Below are positions 35,105-43,561 of a stretch of DNA of 64,000 nucleotides, piece after piece. The position numbers were made by a program, and so were the translations under genes. Positions within the stretch are counted from its first letter, which is position 1. Each line of letters starts with the position of its first letter. This DNA comes from Flavipsychrobacter sp. (GTDB taxonomy: Bacteria; Bacteroidota; Bacteroidia; Chitinophagales; Chitinophagaceae), in contig JANINW010000011.1 in the NCBI GenBank assembly GCA_024508935.1, positions 321,481 through 385,480 of the forward strand. Direction: 5' to 3'. The notes beneath the pieces were generated by a model, which did not search any database, had not been told where the DNA came from, and saw only the letters and a program-made list of their open reading frames with translations.

Positions 35105-37279
35105 ATGCGCTATTTCGGTTTTATCATTATTGCATTGGCTATTACTTCTGCAGCATTTGCACAAAAAAAGCAGATAACCATAGAGGATATATGGAGCAAG
35201 AATACTTTCAAAATAAAAACGGTTCCGGGCTTCAATGCAATGAACGACGGAAAGCATTATACCCAACTGGAAACGAGTGGAGATACCCAAAAGATAAGAG
35301 TATACGACCTGGAAAGCGGCAAAGCAGGCGAGATCATGTTTAATAACACCGTAACATCTTTGCCCGATGGGAAACCGTTAAAAATAGATGATTACAGTTT
35401 CAGTAAAGATGAGCAAAAGATCATGCTGAAAACAGAGAGTGAAAATATATATCGTCGCTCTGTTTTATACCGCATCTTCATCTACGATATAAAAAAGAAA
35501 ACACTACAAACCGTTGATGTAGACAAGATACTTCATGCCAAATTCTCTCCTGATGGTAATAAAGTAGCTTTTGTAAAAAGCAATAACCTATATATAAAAG
35601 ACCTTACCAATAACACAAATACAACTGTAACCGAAGATGGCAAATGGAATGAGATAATCAATGGTAATTGTGATTGGGTGTATGAAGAAGAATTTGGCTT
35701 TACTCGGGCTTTCGATTGGTCGGCAGATGGCAGGTACATTGCTTACTATCGTTTCGACGAAAGTAGTGTGCCCCTGTACATAATGCCGAAGTATACAGGT
35801 ACTTATCCCAATAACTATACTTATAAATATCCTAAAGCAGGGGAGCCTAATTCTGAAGTACAGGTAAAGCTGTACGACGTTGCAAGCAAAACCACCGTTA
35901 CTGCTGATATTGGCAAAGAAGAAGACCAGTATATACCGCGTATAAAATGGACGAAAGACCTTTCAAAACTCTGCATCTATCGCCTCAACCGCCTGCAAAA
36001 CAAGCTGGAACTGTTGCTTGCAGATGCGTTGACGGGTCAGTCGCAAGTGATCTATACCGAAGAGAATAAATATTATGTCAGCATCAATGACGAGATAACA
36101 TTCTTATCAGATGGCCAGTCGTTTATTTTTTCTACTGAGCGGGATGGATATAATCATCTTTATCACTACAACTGGAAAACGAATAAGCTGACCAATCTTA
36201 CTAATGGCAGCTACGATATAGAAGGTATTACTGCTGTTGATGAAAAAAAGAAACTGGTATACTATACCGCTGCCGAAGGCTCTCCTTTAGAAAGGAAGCT
36301 GTATGCTGTAGGTATTGATGGTAAGGATAAGAAAACACTTACTCCTGAGAACGGCACACATGCTATTACAGCTATTTCAGGCAATGCTTTTTTCTTAGAT
36401 AAATATTCAACGCTTAGCCAGCCCCCTGTTTATTATTTACGCAGTGCCGGTGGTAAGATCATCCGTACGCTGGAAGATAATAAGGTATTGGCTGAGAAGA
36501 TGAAAGAATATGACCTGGGCAAAATTGCTTTTAAAAAGATCGATGTTAATGGTCAGTCATTCAATGCATGGATGATAACGCCGCCGGATTTTAATGAGGC
36601 TAAAAAGTACCCTGTCCTGATGTACCAGTACAGCGGGCCAGGCTCCCAGGAAGTAGGAGACAGGTTTCCTATCCGCGATTTTTTCTGGCACCAGTTGCTG
36701 GCAGAAAAAGGTTATATCATTGTTTGCGCAGATGGTACGGGCACCGGCTTCCGCGGACAGGAATTTAAGAAAAAGACTTACCTGCAATTGGGTAAGCTGG
36801 AAAGTGACGACCAGATAAGTTTTGCAAAATACCTGGCGGCACTACCTTATGTAGATAAAAACCGTATAGGTATTTGGGGATGGAGCTATGGTGGTTTTAT
36901 GAGCAGTACCTGTATATTGAAGGGAAACGATGTATTTAAAATGGCTATTGCTGTGGCTCCTGTCACAAACTGGAGGTATTATGATAATATATATACGGAG
37001 CGTTTTATGCGTACACCGGTAGAGAATCCTAAGGGCTATGACGATAATGCCCCTGAAAAGATGGCTGCAGGACTGAAAGGTAAATTTTTGCTGATACATG
37101 GTACTGCCGATGATAATGTGCATTTCCAGAATTCTATAATGCTGACAGATGCCCTTATCAATGCCAATAAGCGTTTTGAAAGCGAATATTATCCTAATAA
37201 AGCGCATGGGATAAGTGGTGGCAATACACGCCTGCACTTATATAACCGCATGACAGATTTCATTCTCAGCAATCTTTGA
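35105..37279 (+). CDS. Dipeptidyl-peptidase IV-type S9 serine peptidase
   Basis: A 724-residue exported peptidase that removes dipeptides (X-Pro) from peptide N-termini. Signal peptide to about residue 20 (ITSAAFA-Q), an eight-bladed-propeller-like N-terminal domain (~40-480), and the alpha/beta hydrolase domain with the triad Ser594 in GWSYGG, Asp669 in GTADDNVHF and His701 in NKAHGI. The double Glu of DPP-IV, VYEEEFGF, is present near 195, which anchors the substrate amino terminus. It overlaps or abuts the YihY gene downstream and probably starts an operon of three genes. Likely acts in the periplasm in peptide use. Confidence 0.9.
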   Translation: MRYFGFIIIALAITSAAFAQKKQITIEDIWSKNTFKIKTVPGFNAMNDGKHYTQLETSGDTQKIRVYDLESGKAGEIMFNNTVTSLPDGKPLKIDDYSFSKDEQKIMLKTESENIYRRSVLYRIFIYDIKKKTLQTVDVDKILHAKFSPDGNKVAFVKSNNLYIKDLTNNTNTTVTEDGKWNEIINGNCDWVYEEEFGFTRAFDWSADGRYIAYYRFDESSVPLYIMPKYTGTYPNNYTYKYPKAGEPNSEVQVKLYDVASKTTVTADIGKEEDQYIPRIKWTKDLSKLCIYRLNRLQNKLELLLADALTGQSQVIYTEENKYYVSINDEITFLSDGQSFIFSTERDGYNHLYHYNWKTNKLTNLTNGSYDIEGITAVDEKKKLVYYTAAEGSPLERKLYAVGIDGKDKKTLTPENGTHAITAISGNAFFLDKYSTLSQPPVYYLRSAGGKIIRTLEDNKVLAEKMKEYDLGKIAFKKIDVNGQSFNAWMITPPDFNEAKKYPVLMYQYSGPGSQEVGDRFPIRDFFWHQLLAEKGYIIVCADGTGTGFRGQEFKKKTYLQLGKLESDDQISFAKYLAALPYVDKNRIGIWGWSYGGFMSSTCILKGNDVFKMAIAVAPVTNWRYYDNIYTERFMRTPVENPKGYDDNAPEKMAAGLKGKFLLIHGTADDNVHFQNSIMLTDALINANKRFESEYYPNKAHGISGGNTRLHLYNRMTDFILSNL

Positions 37280-37293
37280 CCGTAATTTGCGGT

Positions 37294-38235
37294 ATGACCA
37301 AACTGGAATGGGCCATTCTTAACTGGGCTCCGGTGCGTATTATCAGGGACCTGGCAAAGAAGGTAAAAATGCCGGGTGCTGATGGGCTGTCTCTTTACGA
37401 GATAGGTGATTTCTTTTTCCGGGAATTAAAAAATACGAAACTCAATATCCGTTGTGCTGCTGTTACTTACAACTTCCTGATGGCTATACCACCAACCCTA
37501 TTGGTGGTATTTTCCCTGGTACCATACCTACCGCTGAAAGATGTGCAGCAAACAATACTTTCTACCTTATTGCTGGTCACGCCCAATGAGAAGGCTTATC
37601 AAAGTATCAGTAGTATCATCATAGATTTTATGAATAAGGAGCAGACAGGTGTGTTGTCTTTTGGTATCCTGTTTACCCTGTTCTTCTCATCCAATGGGAT
37701 GATGGGGCTTATTAATACATTTGAAAAAAGCCTGCCGGTATATGTAAAGCGAAACGGGTTTAAAAAAAGATGGACGGCTATCAAGCTTACAGTGATGCTT
37801 ATAATCGTAGCTATTCTCAGCCTGGCGGTATTTATCATACAGGCAGAGGCCTTAAATGACATATTGCTAAGAATATTTGATAATGTAGCTGTATTGCGTA
37901 TAGTCAGCCTGATACTTGTCTCACTAATTATTTTCTGCATGATATCGGTTATTTATACTTATGGCCCCTCCCTCACGCAGCGGTTCAAATTTGTATCGGT
38001 AGGTTCGGTATTCGCTACTATTATGAGCATTATAACCACAACCGTATTTTTCTTCCTGGTAAATAACTTCCTGCACTATAATAAAGTATATGGTTCCATA
38101 GGCACCCTGATGGCCTTTATGGTGTGGATGTGGCTCAATACATTGGTTATTATATTAGGCTACGAGCTTAATGTAAGTATATTGTTAGGTAAATTTTCAC
38201 GTAGTAAAGATGCGACCGGTAAGAAAGCTGCATAG
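37294..38235 (+). CDS. YihY/BrkB-family membrane protein
   Basis: A 313-residue inner membrane protein with about six transmembrane helices. The YihY start is seen in LNIRCAAVTYNFLMAIPPTLLVVFS near 55 and the conserved ending FMVWMWLNTLVIILGYELN near 280. Family function is uncertain (the old RNase BN label is wrong). A TTG at 37276 overlaps the DPP-IV stop, but the ATG at 37294 is the more natural start. It overlaps the next gene by 26 bases. Confidence 0.85.
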   Translation: MTKLEWAILNWAPVRIIRDLAKKVKMPGADGLSLYEIGDFFFRELKNTKLNIRCAAVTYNFLMAIPPTLLVVFSLVPYLPLKDVQQTILSTLLLVTPNEKAYQSISSIIIDFMNKEQTGVLSFGILFTLFFSSNGMMGLINTFEKSLPVYVKRNGFKKRWTAIKLTVMLIIVAILSLAVFIIQAEALNDILLRIFDNVAVLRIVSLILVSLIIFCMISVIYTYGPSLTQRFKFVSVGSVFATIMSIITTTVFFFLVNNFLHYNKVYGSIGTLMAFMVWMWLNTLVIILGYELNVSILLGKFSRSKDATGKKAA

Positions 38236-39583
38236 CCTGTTTATAGTATCGTTGTTTGTTTTAGTGCAATCTGCATGCAGTAATGATGGCGGGCGTATAC
38301 CTGCTAAGGTCACTTTTACAGAACATGTAGCACCTGTATTGTATGCCAATTGTGCTATATGCCACCGCCCGGGTGGCAGCGCACATTTTTCACTGGTAAC
38401 TTACCAGCAGGCTAAAAGTTATTCTGCTTCGCTGGCCTATGTAGTACGCGAACGTATCATGCCCCCTTGGCCGGCCGATCCTCATTATACCGAGTTTGTA
38501 GGCCAGCGTATTATGAGCGAGCATGATATCCGTATACTGGAAAAATGGGTGGAAGACGGTATGCAGGAAGGGCCAGAGGATAAATTACCGCCGTTGCCGG
38601 ATTATCCCCGTGGTTCGTTGATTGGCACACCAGATATGCGTATCGCTGTTGCTCCCTATTCTTTGCCGGCCAATAGCAGCGATAAATTCCTGCTGGTGAA
38701 GGTGCCTTATGAATTGCCGAGAGATACCTACGCAGCCCTTATAGAGTTTTGGGCGGGCGATAATAATATTGTGCACCATGTGAACGGTGATATGGTGAAG
38801 TATGAATTTGATAAGAAGGCTGATGTGTTTGCAGGGGAGCGCATCATTGATATGGTGGAAGACAGCACCATCAAACAGGCTTTTGAAAAACTGGGCCTTC
38901 CCAATGATGATGGCACTTATCCCGTACTGCAGAAATCTGTGGTCAATTATTTACCGGGGGTATTCGGGCAAAAATATCCTGCAGGCATAGGCGGGTATTT
39001 CCTGCCACGCAAAGGTGCATTCCTGCTCAATGATCTGCATTACGGCTTTACAAAAAATGCTGTGACCGATACTTCGTACATCAATATTTTCTTTGCTAAA
39101 ACACCTCCCGACCGCCCCGTACAGGAATTTCAGTTAGGTACTCTGGGCGTAGCCCCCGTAGAACCCGACCTGGTGATACAACCGAATACCACAAAGAAAG
39201 TACTCAGCCGGTATACAATACCTATCGATATATCGGTGCTTACGGTGAATCCGCATATGCACCTGTTAGGTAAAAGTTTTAAAGCCTATGCTTTGAAGCC
39301 GGATGGCGATACGATTAGGCTTATATCTATACCGCGTTGGGATTTCAACTGGCAATATTTTTACACCTTTAAAAAGATGGTGAAGATACCCAAGGGTAGC
39401 ACTATAGTAGCAGAAGGGTTATATGACAATACCCGCCAGAATATGAACAATCCTTTCAGTCCGCCGCAACTGGTGAAAGACCAAAACGGCAGTATGCGGG
39501 CTACAGATGAAATGTTCCAGTTTATTGTTACTTATTTGCCCTATAAAGAGGGCGATGAGCAGATCAGCCTGGAAACAAAATAA
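38210..39583 (+). CDS. Cytochrome c plus copper type II (PHM-like) monooxygenase-fold lipoprotein
   Basis: A 457-residue exported protein. A lipobox (SAC, Cys23) is followed by a cytochrome c-like haem site CAICH (Cys48, Cys51, His52) and then a domain with the copper ligands of peptidylglycine/dopamine monooxygenases: His189-His190 and His277 for one copper, His349, His351 (HMH) and Met435 for the other. The spacing agrees with the PHM catalytic core. It would sit in the periplasm or outer membrane; the substrate is unknown. The start overlaps the end of the YihY gene by 26 bases, so translation is coupled. Similar haem-copper proteins occur with thioredoxin-like partners. Confidence 0.75.
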   Translation: MRPVRKLHSLFIVSLFVLVQSACSNDGGRIPAKVTFTEHVAPVLYANCAICHRPGGSAHFSLVTYQQAKSYSASLAYVVRERIMPPWPADPHYTEFVGQRIMSEHDIRILEKWVEDGMQEGPEDKLPPLPDYPRGSLIGTPDMRIAVAPYSLPANSSDKFLLVKVPYELPRDTYAALIEFWAGDNNIVHHVNGDMVKYEFDKKADVFAGERIIDMVEDSTIKQAFEKLGLPNDDGTYPVLQKSVVNYLPGVFGQKYPAGIGGYFLPRKGAFLLNDLHYGFTKNAVTDTSYINIFFAKTPPDRPVQEFQLGTLGVAPVEPDLVIQPNTTKKVLSRYTIPIDISVLTVNPHMHLLGKSFKAYALKPDGDTIRLISIPRWDFNWQYFYTFKKMVKIPKGSTIVAEGLYDNTRQNMNNPFSPPQLVKDQNGSMRATDEMFQFIVTYLPYKEGDEQISLETK

Positions 39584-39658
39584 GGGTGGATTTTAACGCC
39601 TTTTAGCATTTTTCAAAGTGTAGATACATTAACTTTAAAGATCAAAAAATTCCAATTC

Positions 39659-40258
39659 ATGAAAAGAATGATAACTGCAGCAGCCACCGTTCTGCTGGCC
39701 CTGAATGTATCAGCCCAAAACAGCCTGGAGATAAATGCAGCCATCCCTATGGGACATGTTGCTATGAAGTCTACAGACAAGAAAGAAGTTACCTTGAACA
39801 GTGCAAAAACCAATAATGGCCTTTTGGTCATGTTCTCCTGCAATACTTGTCCCTATGTTATCAAAAGCCAGGCACGTACCAAAGAAGTGATGGCTTATGC
39901 AAAACAAAAAGGCATTGGTATGGTCATAATAAACTCAAATGAAGCGCAGCGGGATGAGGAAGATTCTTATAATGCTATGGTGAAGTATGCCAAAGGACAA
40001 GGCTATAATGTGCCTTATGTAGTGGATGAAAAATCTAAACTGGCTGATGCTTTCGGTGCTACACGTACACCGGAAGTGTACCTGTTTGACGGCAACGGCA
40101 AGCTGATGTATAAAGGCGCTATGGAAGACAACCCCGCAAACCCGGCCGAATCGAAAGAAATGTTCCTGAAAAATGCCATTGACAAAATGACCATGGGCAT
40201 CATGCCGGATCCCGGCAGCACCAAATCTGTAGGCTGCAGCATTAAAAGGCAATCGTAA
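39659..40258 (+). CDS. Secreted thioredoxin/peroxiredoxin-like protein
   Basis: A 199-residue exported protein: signal peptide to about residue 19 (LALNVSA-Q), then a thioredoxin fold with the active site SCNTCPYV (Cys61, Cys64) and a cis-Pro region ATRTPEVYLFD near 138. This matches the AhpC/TSA-like redoxins frequently next to PHM-like copper proteins. It could keep copper-binding or haem-binding cysteines of its neighbour reduced (inference). The gap to the upstream gene is 75 bases and may hold a weak promoter. It is followed by a terminator. Confidence 0.82.
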   Translation: MKRMITAAATVLLALNVSAQNSLEINAAIPMGHVAMKSTDKKEVTLNSAKTNNGLLVMFSCNTCPYVIKSQARTKEVMAYAKQKGIGMVIINSNEAQRDEEDSYNAMVKYAKGQGYNVPYVVDEKSKLADAFGATRTPEVYLFDGNGKLMYKGAMEDNPANPAESKEMFLKNAIDKMTMGIMPDPGSTKSVGCSIKRQS

Positions 40259-40280
40259 TCATTTTATTCTTTATGCCAGA

Positions 40281-40317
40281 AAGCAGAAAGTTGGTGTACA
40301 GCTTTCTGCTTTTTTTA
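40281..40317 (+). terminator. Rho-independent terminator after the redoxin gene
   Basis: AAGCAGAAAG (40281-40290) pairs with CTTTCTGCTT (40302-40311), 10-bp stem with an 11-base loop, followed by T. Confidence 0.88.
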
Positions 40318-40323
40318 TTTTTG
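40316..40323 (+). promoter_or_regulatory. -7 element overlapping the terminator tail, for miaE
   Basis: TATTTTTG matches TAnnTTTG and ends 7 bases before the ATG at 40331, which would give a leaderless or near-leaderless mRNA. A TTG in the terminator loop is at about the right place for -33. Confidence 0.4.
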
Positions 40324-40330
40324 CAGGCTC

Positions 40331-40933
40331 ATGAGCAACGCAGAAAATTCCATTTTAGGCCTAAAACTTCCAACAGACCCACGCTGGGTAGATCTTGCTT
40401 CTATTTCACTCGAAGAGATATTGACCGACCATGCTTTTTGCGAGCAGAAGGCTGCTACTCAATGTATCTCTCTTATCCAGCGCTATTCCGATAAAATAGA
40501 CTTGGTGAATGCCTTATCTCCATTGGTGACAGAAGAATGGGGGCATTTCAGAATGGTATGGGCCGAGATGAAGAAACGGGGTTATGTATTAGGTGCGCAG
40601 CGTAAGAACGACTACGTAAACCTGCTGCTGCAAAATGAGCCTAAGGATGTGCCGCAAAGCGAGAAAATGCTGCACCGCCTGATGATAAGCGCCATGATAG
40701 AAGCCCGTAGTTGTGAGCGGTTCCGGCTGCTTTCAGAGAACCTGGAAGAAGAGGCGCTGCGCAAATTCTATTACAAATTCATGGTATCTGAAGCCGGTCA
40801 TTACCGCCTGTTTATAGACCTGGCAGAACAATATTATCCCCTAGAAACGGTGCGTGCTGCCTGGCAGCGCTGGCTGATAATAGAAGAAAAGGTATTGCAG
40901 GAACTGGCGCCAAGGGGCGACAGGATGCATTAA
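40331..40933 (+). CDS. miaE: tRNA-(ms2io6A37) hydroxylase
   Basis: MiaE hydroxylates the isopentenyl group of ms2i6A37 in tRNA using a di-iron centre. The 200-residue protein is a ferritin-like helical bundle with the ligand motifs EQKAATQ near 36, EEWGHFRMVW (ExxH) near 68-77, IEARSCERF near 118 and SEAGHYRLFI (ExxH) near 154-160. Length matches the family. It follows the redoxin terminator closely, with a -7 box in the terminator tail. Confidence 0.9.
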   Translation: MSNAENSILGLKLPTDPRWVDLASISLEEILTDHAFCEQKAATQCISLIQRYSDKIDLVNALSPLVTEEWGHFRMVWAEMKKRGYVLGAQRKNDYVNLLLQNEPKDVPQSEKMLHRLMISAMIEARSCERFRLLSENLEEEALRKFYYKFMVSEAGHYRLFIDLAEQYYPLETVRAAWQRWLIIEEKVLQELAPRGDRMH

Positions 40934-40963
40934 TCTCATTATTTATCCACTTTTGTCTAAAAT

Positions 40964-40996
40964 TATTGTACAAATAGCCTAAATATTTGTACAAAT
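40964..40996. promoter_or_regulatory. Twin palindromic operator-like sites upstream of the Y-family polymerase
   Basis: TTGTACAA at 40966-40973 and the longer ATTTGTACAAAT (perfect 12-bp palindrome) at 40985-40996. Their centres are 21 bp apart, two helical turns. The second overlaps a near -7 (AATATTTG, 40982-40989), so a protein bound there would block transcription. Confidence 0.6.
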
Positions 40997-41027
40997 GTGT
41001 AAATTGCCGGTAGTAATGCTGGTAATT

Positions 41028-42425
41028 ATGCAAACAAACAATATCATTCCGGCTAATGGTTCGGTGGTGATGTATGTTGATATGAACAGCTTTTTTGCAA
41101 GCTGCGAGCAACAGGAACATACTGAACTGAGAGGTAAACCAATAGGGGTTATCACGCATCCCAGCGCTCATGCCTGTGTTATAGCGCCATCTGTAGAAGC
41201 AAAGAAATGGGGTATAAAAACAGGTATGCGCCTGCCTGACTGTAAGCTATTGTGCCCGCAGATGATACCCGTAGTAGCACGCCCCTACATATACCGCATG
41301 TATCATGTAAAGATAATGGAGGTGCTGAAGCAATATTGCGAGGAGGTAGTAGCAAAGAGCATAGACGAAGCGGTAATGAATATGACCAGTTACAAACTGG
41401 TGTATCAAGATTTTAAAGCCTTGGCACTACAGATAAAAGCAGACCTGGCCATTGCCTGTGGCGATTTTGTAAAATGCAGTATCGGCATTTCTGCCAATTC
41501 CTTCCTGGCCAAGCTGGCCACAGAGATACAAAAGCCCGACGGGCTAATAGAAATAACGCCGGATAATATAGATGATTACCTGAAGAAAATGAAGCTGACC
41601 GATTTGCCGGGTATTGCCAAGGCGAATGAGCGCAGGCTAAAAATGATTGGCATTAATGATCCGTACGCAATGCGTCATGCTTCGGAGGCATTATTAAGAA
41701 AAGCATTTGGTGGGGTAGTAGGCAACTATTGGTACCGCAGGCTTAATTTCTACGACAAGATAGACCTGCATAGCAGCGATTATAAAGCCATGAGTGCCGC
41801 CCGTATGGTATCACGCGTACAGCGGGAGAACAGGCAGGCGTTGGAGTCTTTGCTTATATCACTATGTACCAGGCTGGAGCAGCGCATGGTAAAGCAGAAT
41901 GCATTTTGTCGCGAGGTTCATTTCTATATCCGCTTTATAGACCTGCCTGGCTGGGAAACAAAAGTGCGCCTGAATGATGCTACACAGGATGCCTTCGAAA
42001 TACGCAAATACATTATACAGCAAATGGAAACTTTTGAAAAGCAGCACCGGTTTGTATTGTTCAATAATAAAGTGCAGCACATGGGCGTAACGGTAGCATC
42101 CTTTATACACGGAGACCGCATACAGTACGGCTTGTTCGATAATAAAATAAAGCAGGATGAGGCCAGAAAAATAATGTACCAGATAAAGGATAAATATGGC
42201 AGGGACATAGTACGCAAAGCCGTTGAAACAATATACCCGCACGAAATGCGCGATGCTATAGGTTTTGGGTCTGTAAAAGATTTTGTGCCAAGCAATCACC
42301 AGCGGGAAATGAATCAATACTTACTGCAGGATGATGGTCCGTCACCGGTACCCAAACACGTGCTGGAATTGAGGGAACGAAAGAAAAAAGCGCTGGAGGC
42401 TTTAAATCATAAGCAAGCATCATAA
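41028..42425 (+). CDS. Y-family DNA polymerase (Pol IV/ImuB-like)
   Basis: A 465-residue translesion polymerase. Catalytic signatures: YVDMNSFFASCEQQ (metal-binding Asp) and AKSIDEAVMNM (Asp-Glu pair) with the region IGISANSFLAKLATE between, a little-finger domain (~240-345) and a longer C-terminal part. Family members copy damaged DNA. The frame opens at 40995, inside the second palindrome, so that ATG is rejected in favour of 41028 (41016 is an alternative). No lexA, recA or umuD is in the window. It is followed after 38 bases by a radical-SAM gene, probably one operon. Confidence 0.85.
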   Translation: MQTNNIIPANGSVVMYVDMNSFFASCEQQEHTELRGKPIGVITHPSAHACVIAPSVEAKKWGIKTGMRLPDCKLLCPQMIPVVARPYIYRMYHVKIMEVLKQYCEEVVAKSIDEAVMNMTSYKLVYQDFKALALQIKADLAIACGDFVKCSIGISANSFLAKLATEIQKPDGLIEITPDNIDDYLKKMKLTDLPGIAKANERRLKMIGINDPYAMRHASEALLRKAFGGVVGNYWYRRLNFYDKIDLHSSDYKAMSAARMVSRVQRENRQALESLLISLCTRLEQRMVKQNAFCREVHFYIRFIDLPGWETKVRLNDATQDAFEIRKYIIQQMETFEKQHRFVLFNNKVQHMGVTVASFIHGDRIQYGLFDNKIKQDEARKIMYQIKDKYGRDIVRKAVETIYPHEMRDAIGFGSVKDFVPSNHQREMNQYLLQDDGPSPVPKHVLELRERKKKALEALNHKQAS

Positions 42426-42463
42426 ACTATTTACCCATAATAAACTAAGAGGAGGAGCGAAAA

Positions 42464-43537
42464 ATGATAAACCAGGTAGCCAACGACCGTTTTGATAAAG
42501 GCAGGGGAGCGCAGTATAACCCAAAGAATAAGTTTCTGAAAGGCGAATATGTGCAGGAGCACGCAGAAGCCATAGATGACTGGGAGCTGGAAGAGCGCAA
42601 GACAGAATATATTTTTGATGATAGCAAAACATTGGTAAATGAAGTGAAGAGCCCCGATGTAGGCATGATGTATTCTGCCAACCCCTACCAGGGATGCGAG
42701 CACGGGTGCATCTATTGCTATGCGCGCAATACACATGAGTACTGGGGGTACAGTGCAGGGCTTGATTTTGAAAGCCGCATCGTTGTGAAAAAGAATGCGC
42801 CGCAACTGCTGAAGAAGTTTTTTGAGAATAAGAACTGGCAGCCGGCAGTGATTTCATTTTCAGGCAATACAGACTGCTATCAGCCTATAGAACGGAAAAT
42901 GCGTATCACCCGCAAATTATTGGAGATATGCCTTGAATACAGGAACCCGGTGGGTATCATTACTAAAAATGCATTGGTGCTGCGCGATCTGGATGTGCTT
43001 AAGGAATTGAGTAAGTTGAACCTGGTGCGCGTATTTACTTCTATCACTTCTATGGATGAAGATCTGCGCCGCCTGATGGAGCCACGCACGGCATCTTACC
43101 GCTCGCGGCTGAAGGTAGTAGAAGCGCTTTCGAAAAATGGCATTCCTACCGGCATTATGAATGCACCTATCATACCAGGGCTAAATGATAATCATATGCA
43201 TGATGTATTGAAAGCAGCATCAGAAGCAGGTGCCAAATGGGCAGGCTATACAGTTGTACGCTTAAATGGTGCTATAGGGCAAATATTTCATGATTGGCTG
43301 CACAAAGCATTTCCTGACCGTGCAGAGAAGGTTTGGAACCTGATAAGTGATTGCCATGAAGGCCATGTGAATGACAGCCGTTGGGGCAACCGTATGGTGG
43401 GCGATGGCAAGTTTGCAGAACTGGTACGTACCCAATTCAAACTTTATTGCAAAAAATATGGACTTAACCAGGCAGAGATGGAATATAACCTCAATGATTT
43501 CAGGCGTATTAAAAACGGGCAATTGCCGTTGTTTTAA
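42464..43537 (+). CDS. Radical SAM protein, PA0069 / spore-photoproduct-lyase-like family
   Basis: A 357-residue enzyme with the radical SAM cluster motif CEHGCIYCYAR (Cys78, Cys82, Cys85), followed by HEYWGYSAGLDFE and VISFSGNTDCYQPIE near 135. This is the PA0069/Rv2578c-type group related to spore photoproduct lyase; the substrate is unproven, DNA repair being one possibility. A strong Shine-Dalgarno (GGAGG at 42451-42455) lies 8 bases before the ATG, which is rare in this window. Its position behind a translesion polymerase with an operator supports a repair role. Confidence 0.82.
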   Translation: MINQVANDRFDKGRGAQYNPKNKFLKGEYVQEHAEAIDDWELEERKTEYIFDDSKTLVNEVKSPDVGMMYSANPYQGCEHGCIYCYARNTHEYWGYSAGLDFESRIVVKKNAPQLLKKFFENKNWQPAVISFSGNTDCYQPIERKMRITRKLLEICLEYRNPVGIITKNALVLRDLDVLKELSKLNLVRVFTSITSMDEDLRRLMEPRTASYRSRLKVVEALSKNGIPTGIMNAPIIPGLNDNHMHDVLKAASEAGAKWAGYTVVRLNGAIGQIFHDWLHKAFPDRAEKVWNLISDCHEGHVNDSRWGNRMVGDGKFAELVRTQFKLYCKKYGLNQAEMEYNLNDFRRIKNGQLPLF

Positions 43538-43561
43538 AGTTTTTTTATAGATTCGGACTCT

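Noticed and set aside
40995..41027. Earlier ATG of the Y-family polymerase
   Set aside because: It lies in the second TTGTACAA palindrome and the added residues have no family counterpart; 41028 (or 41016) is more likely.
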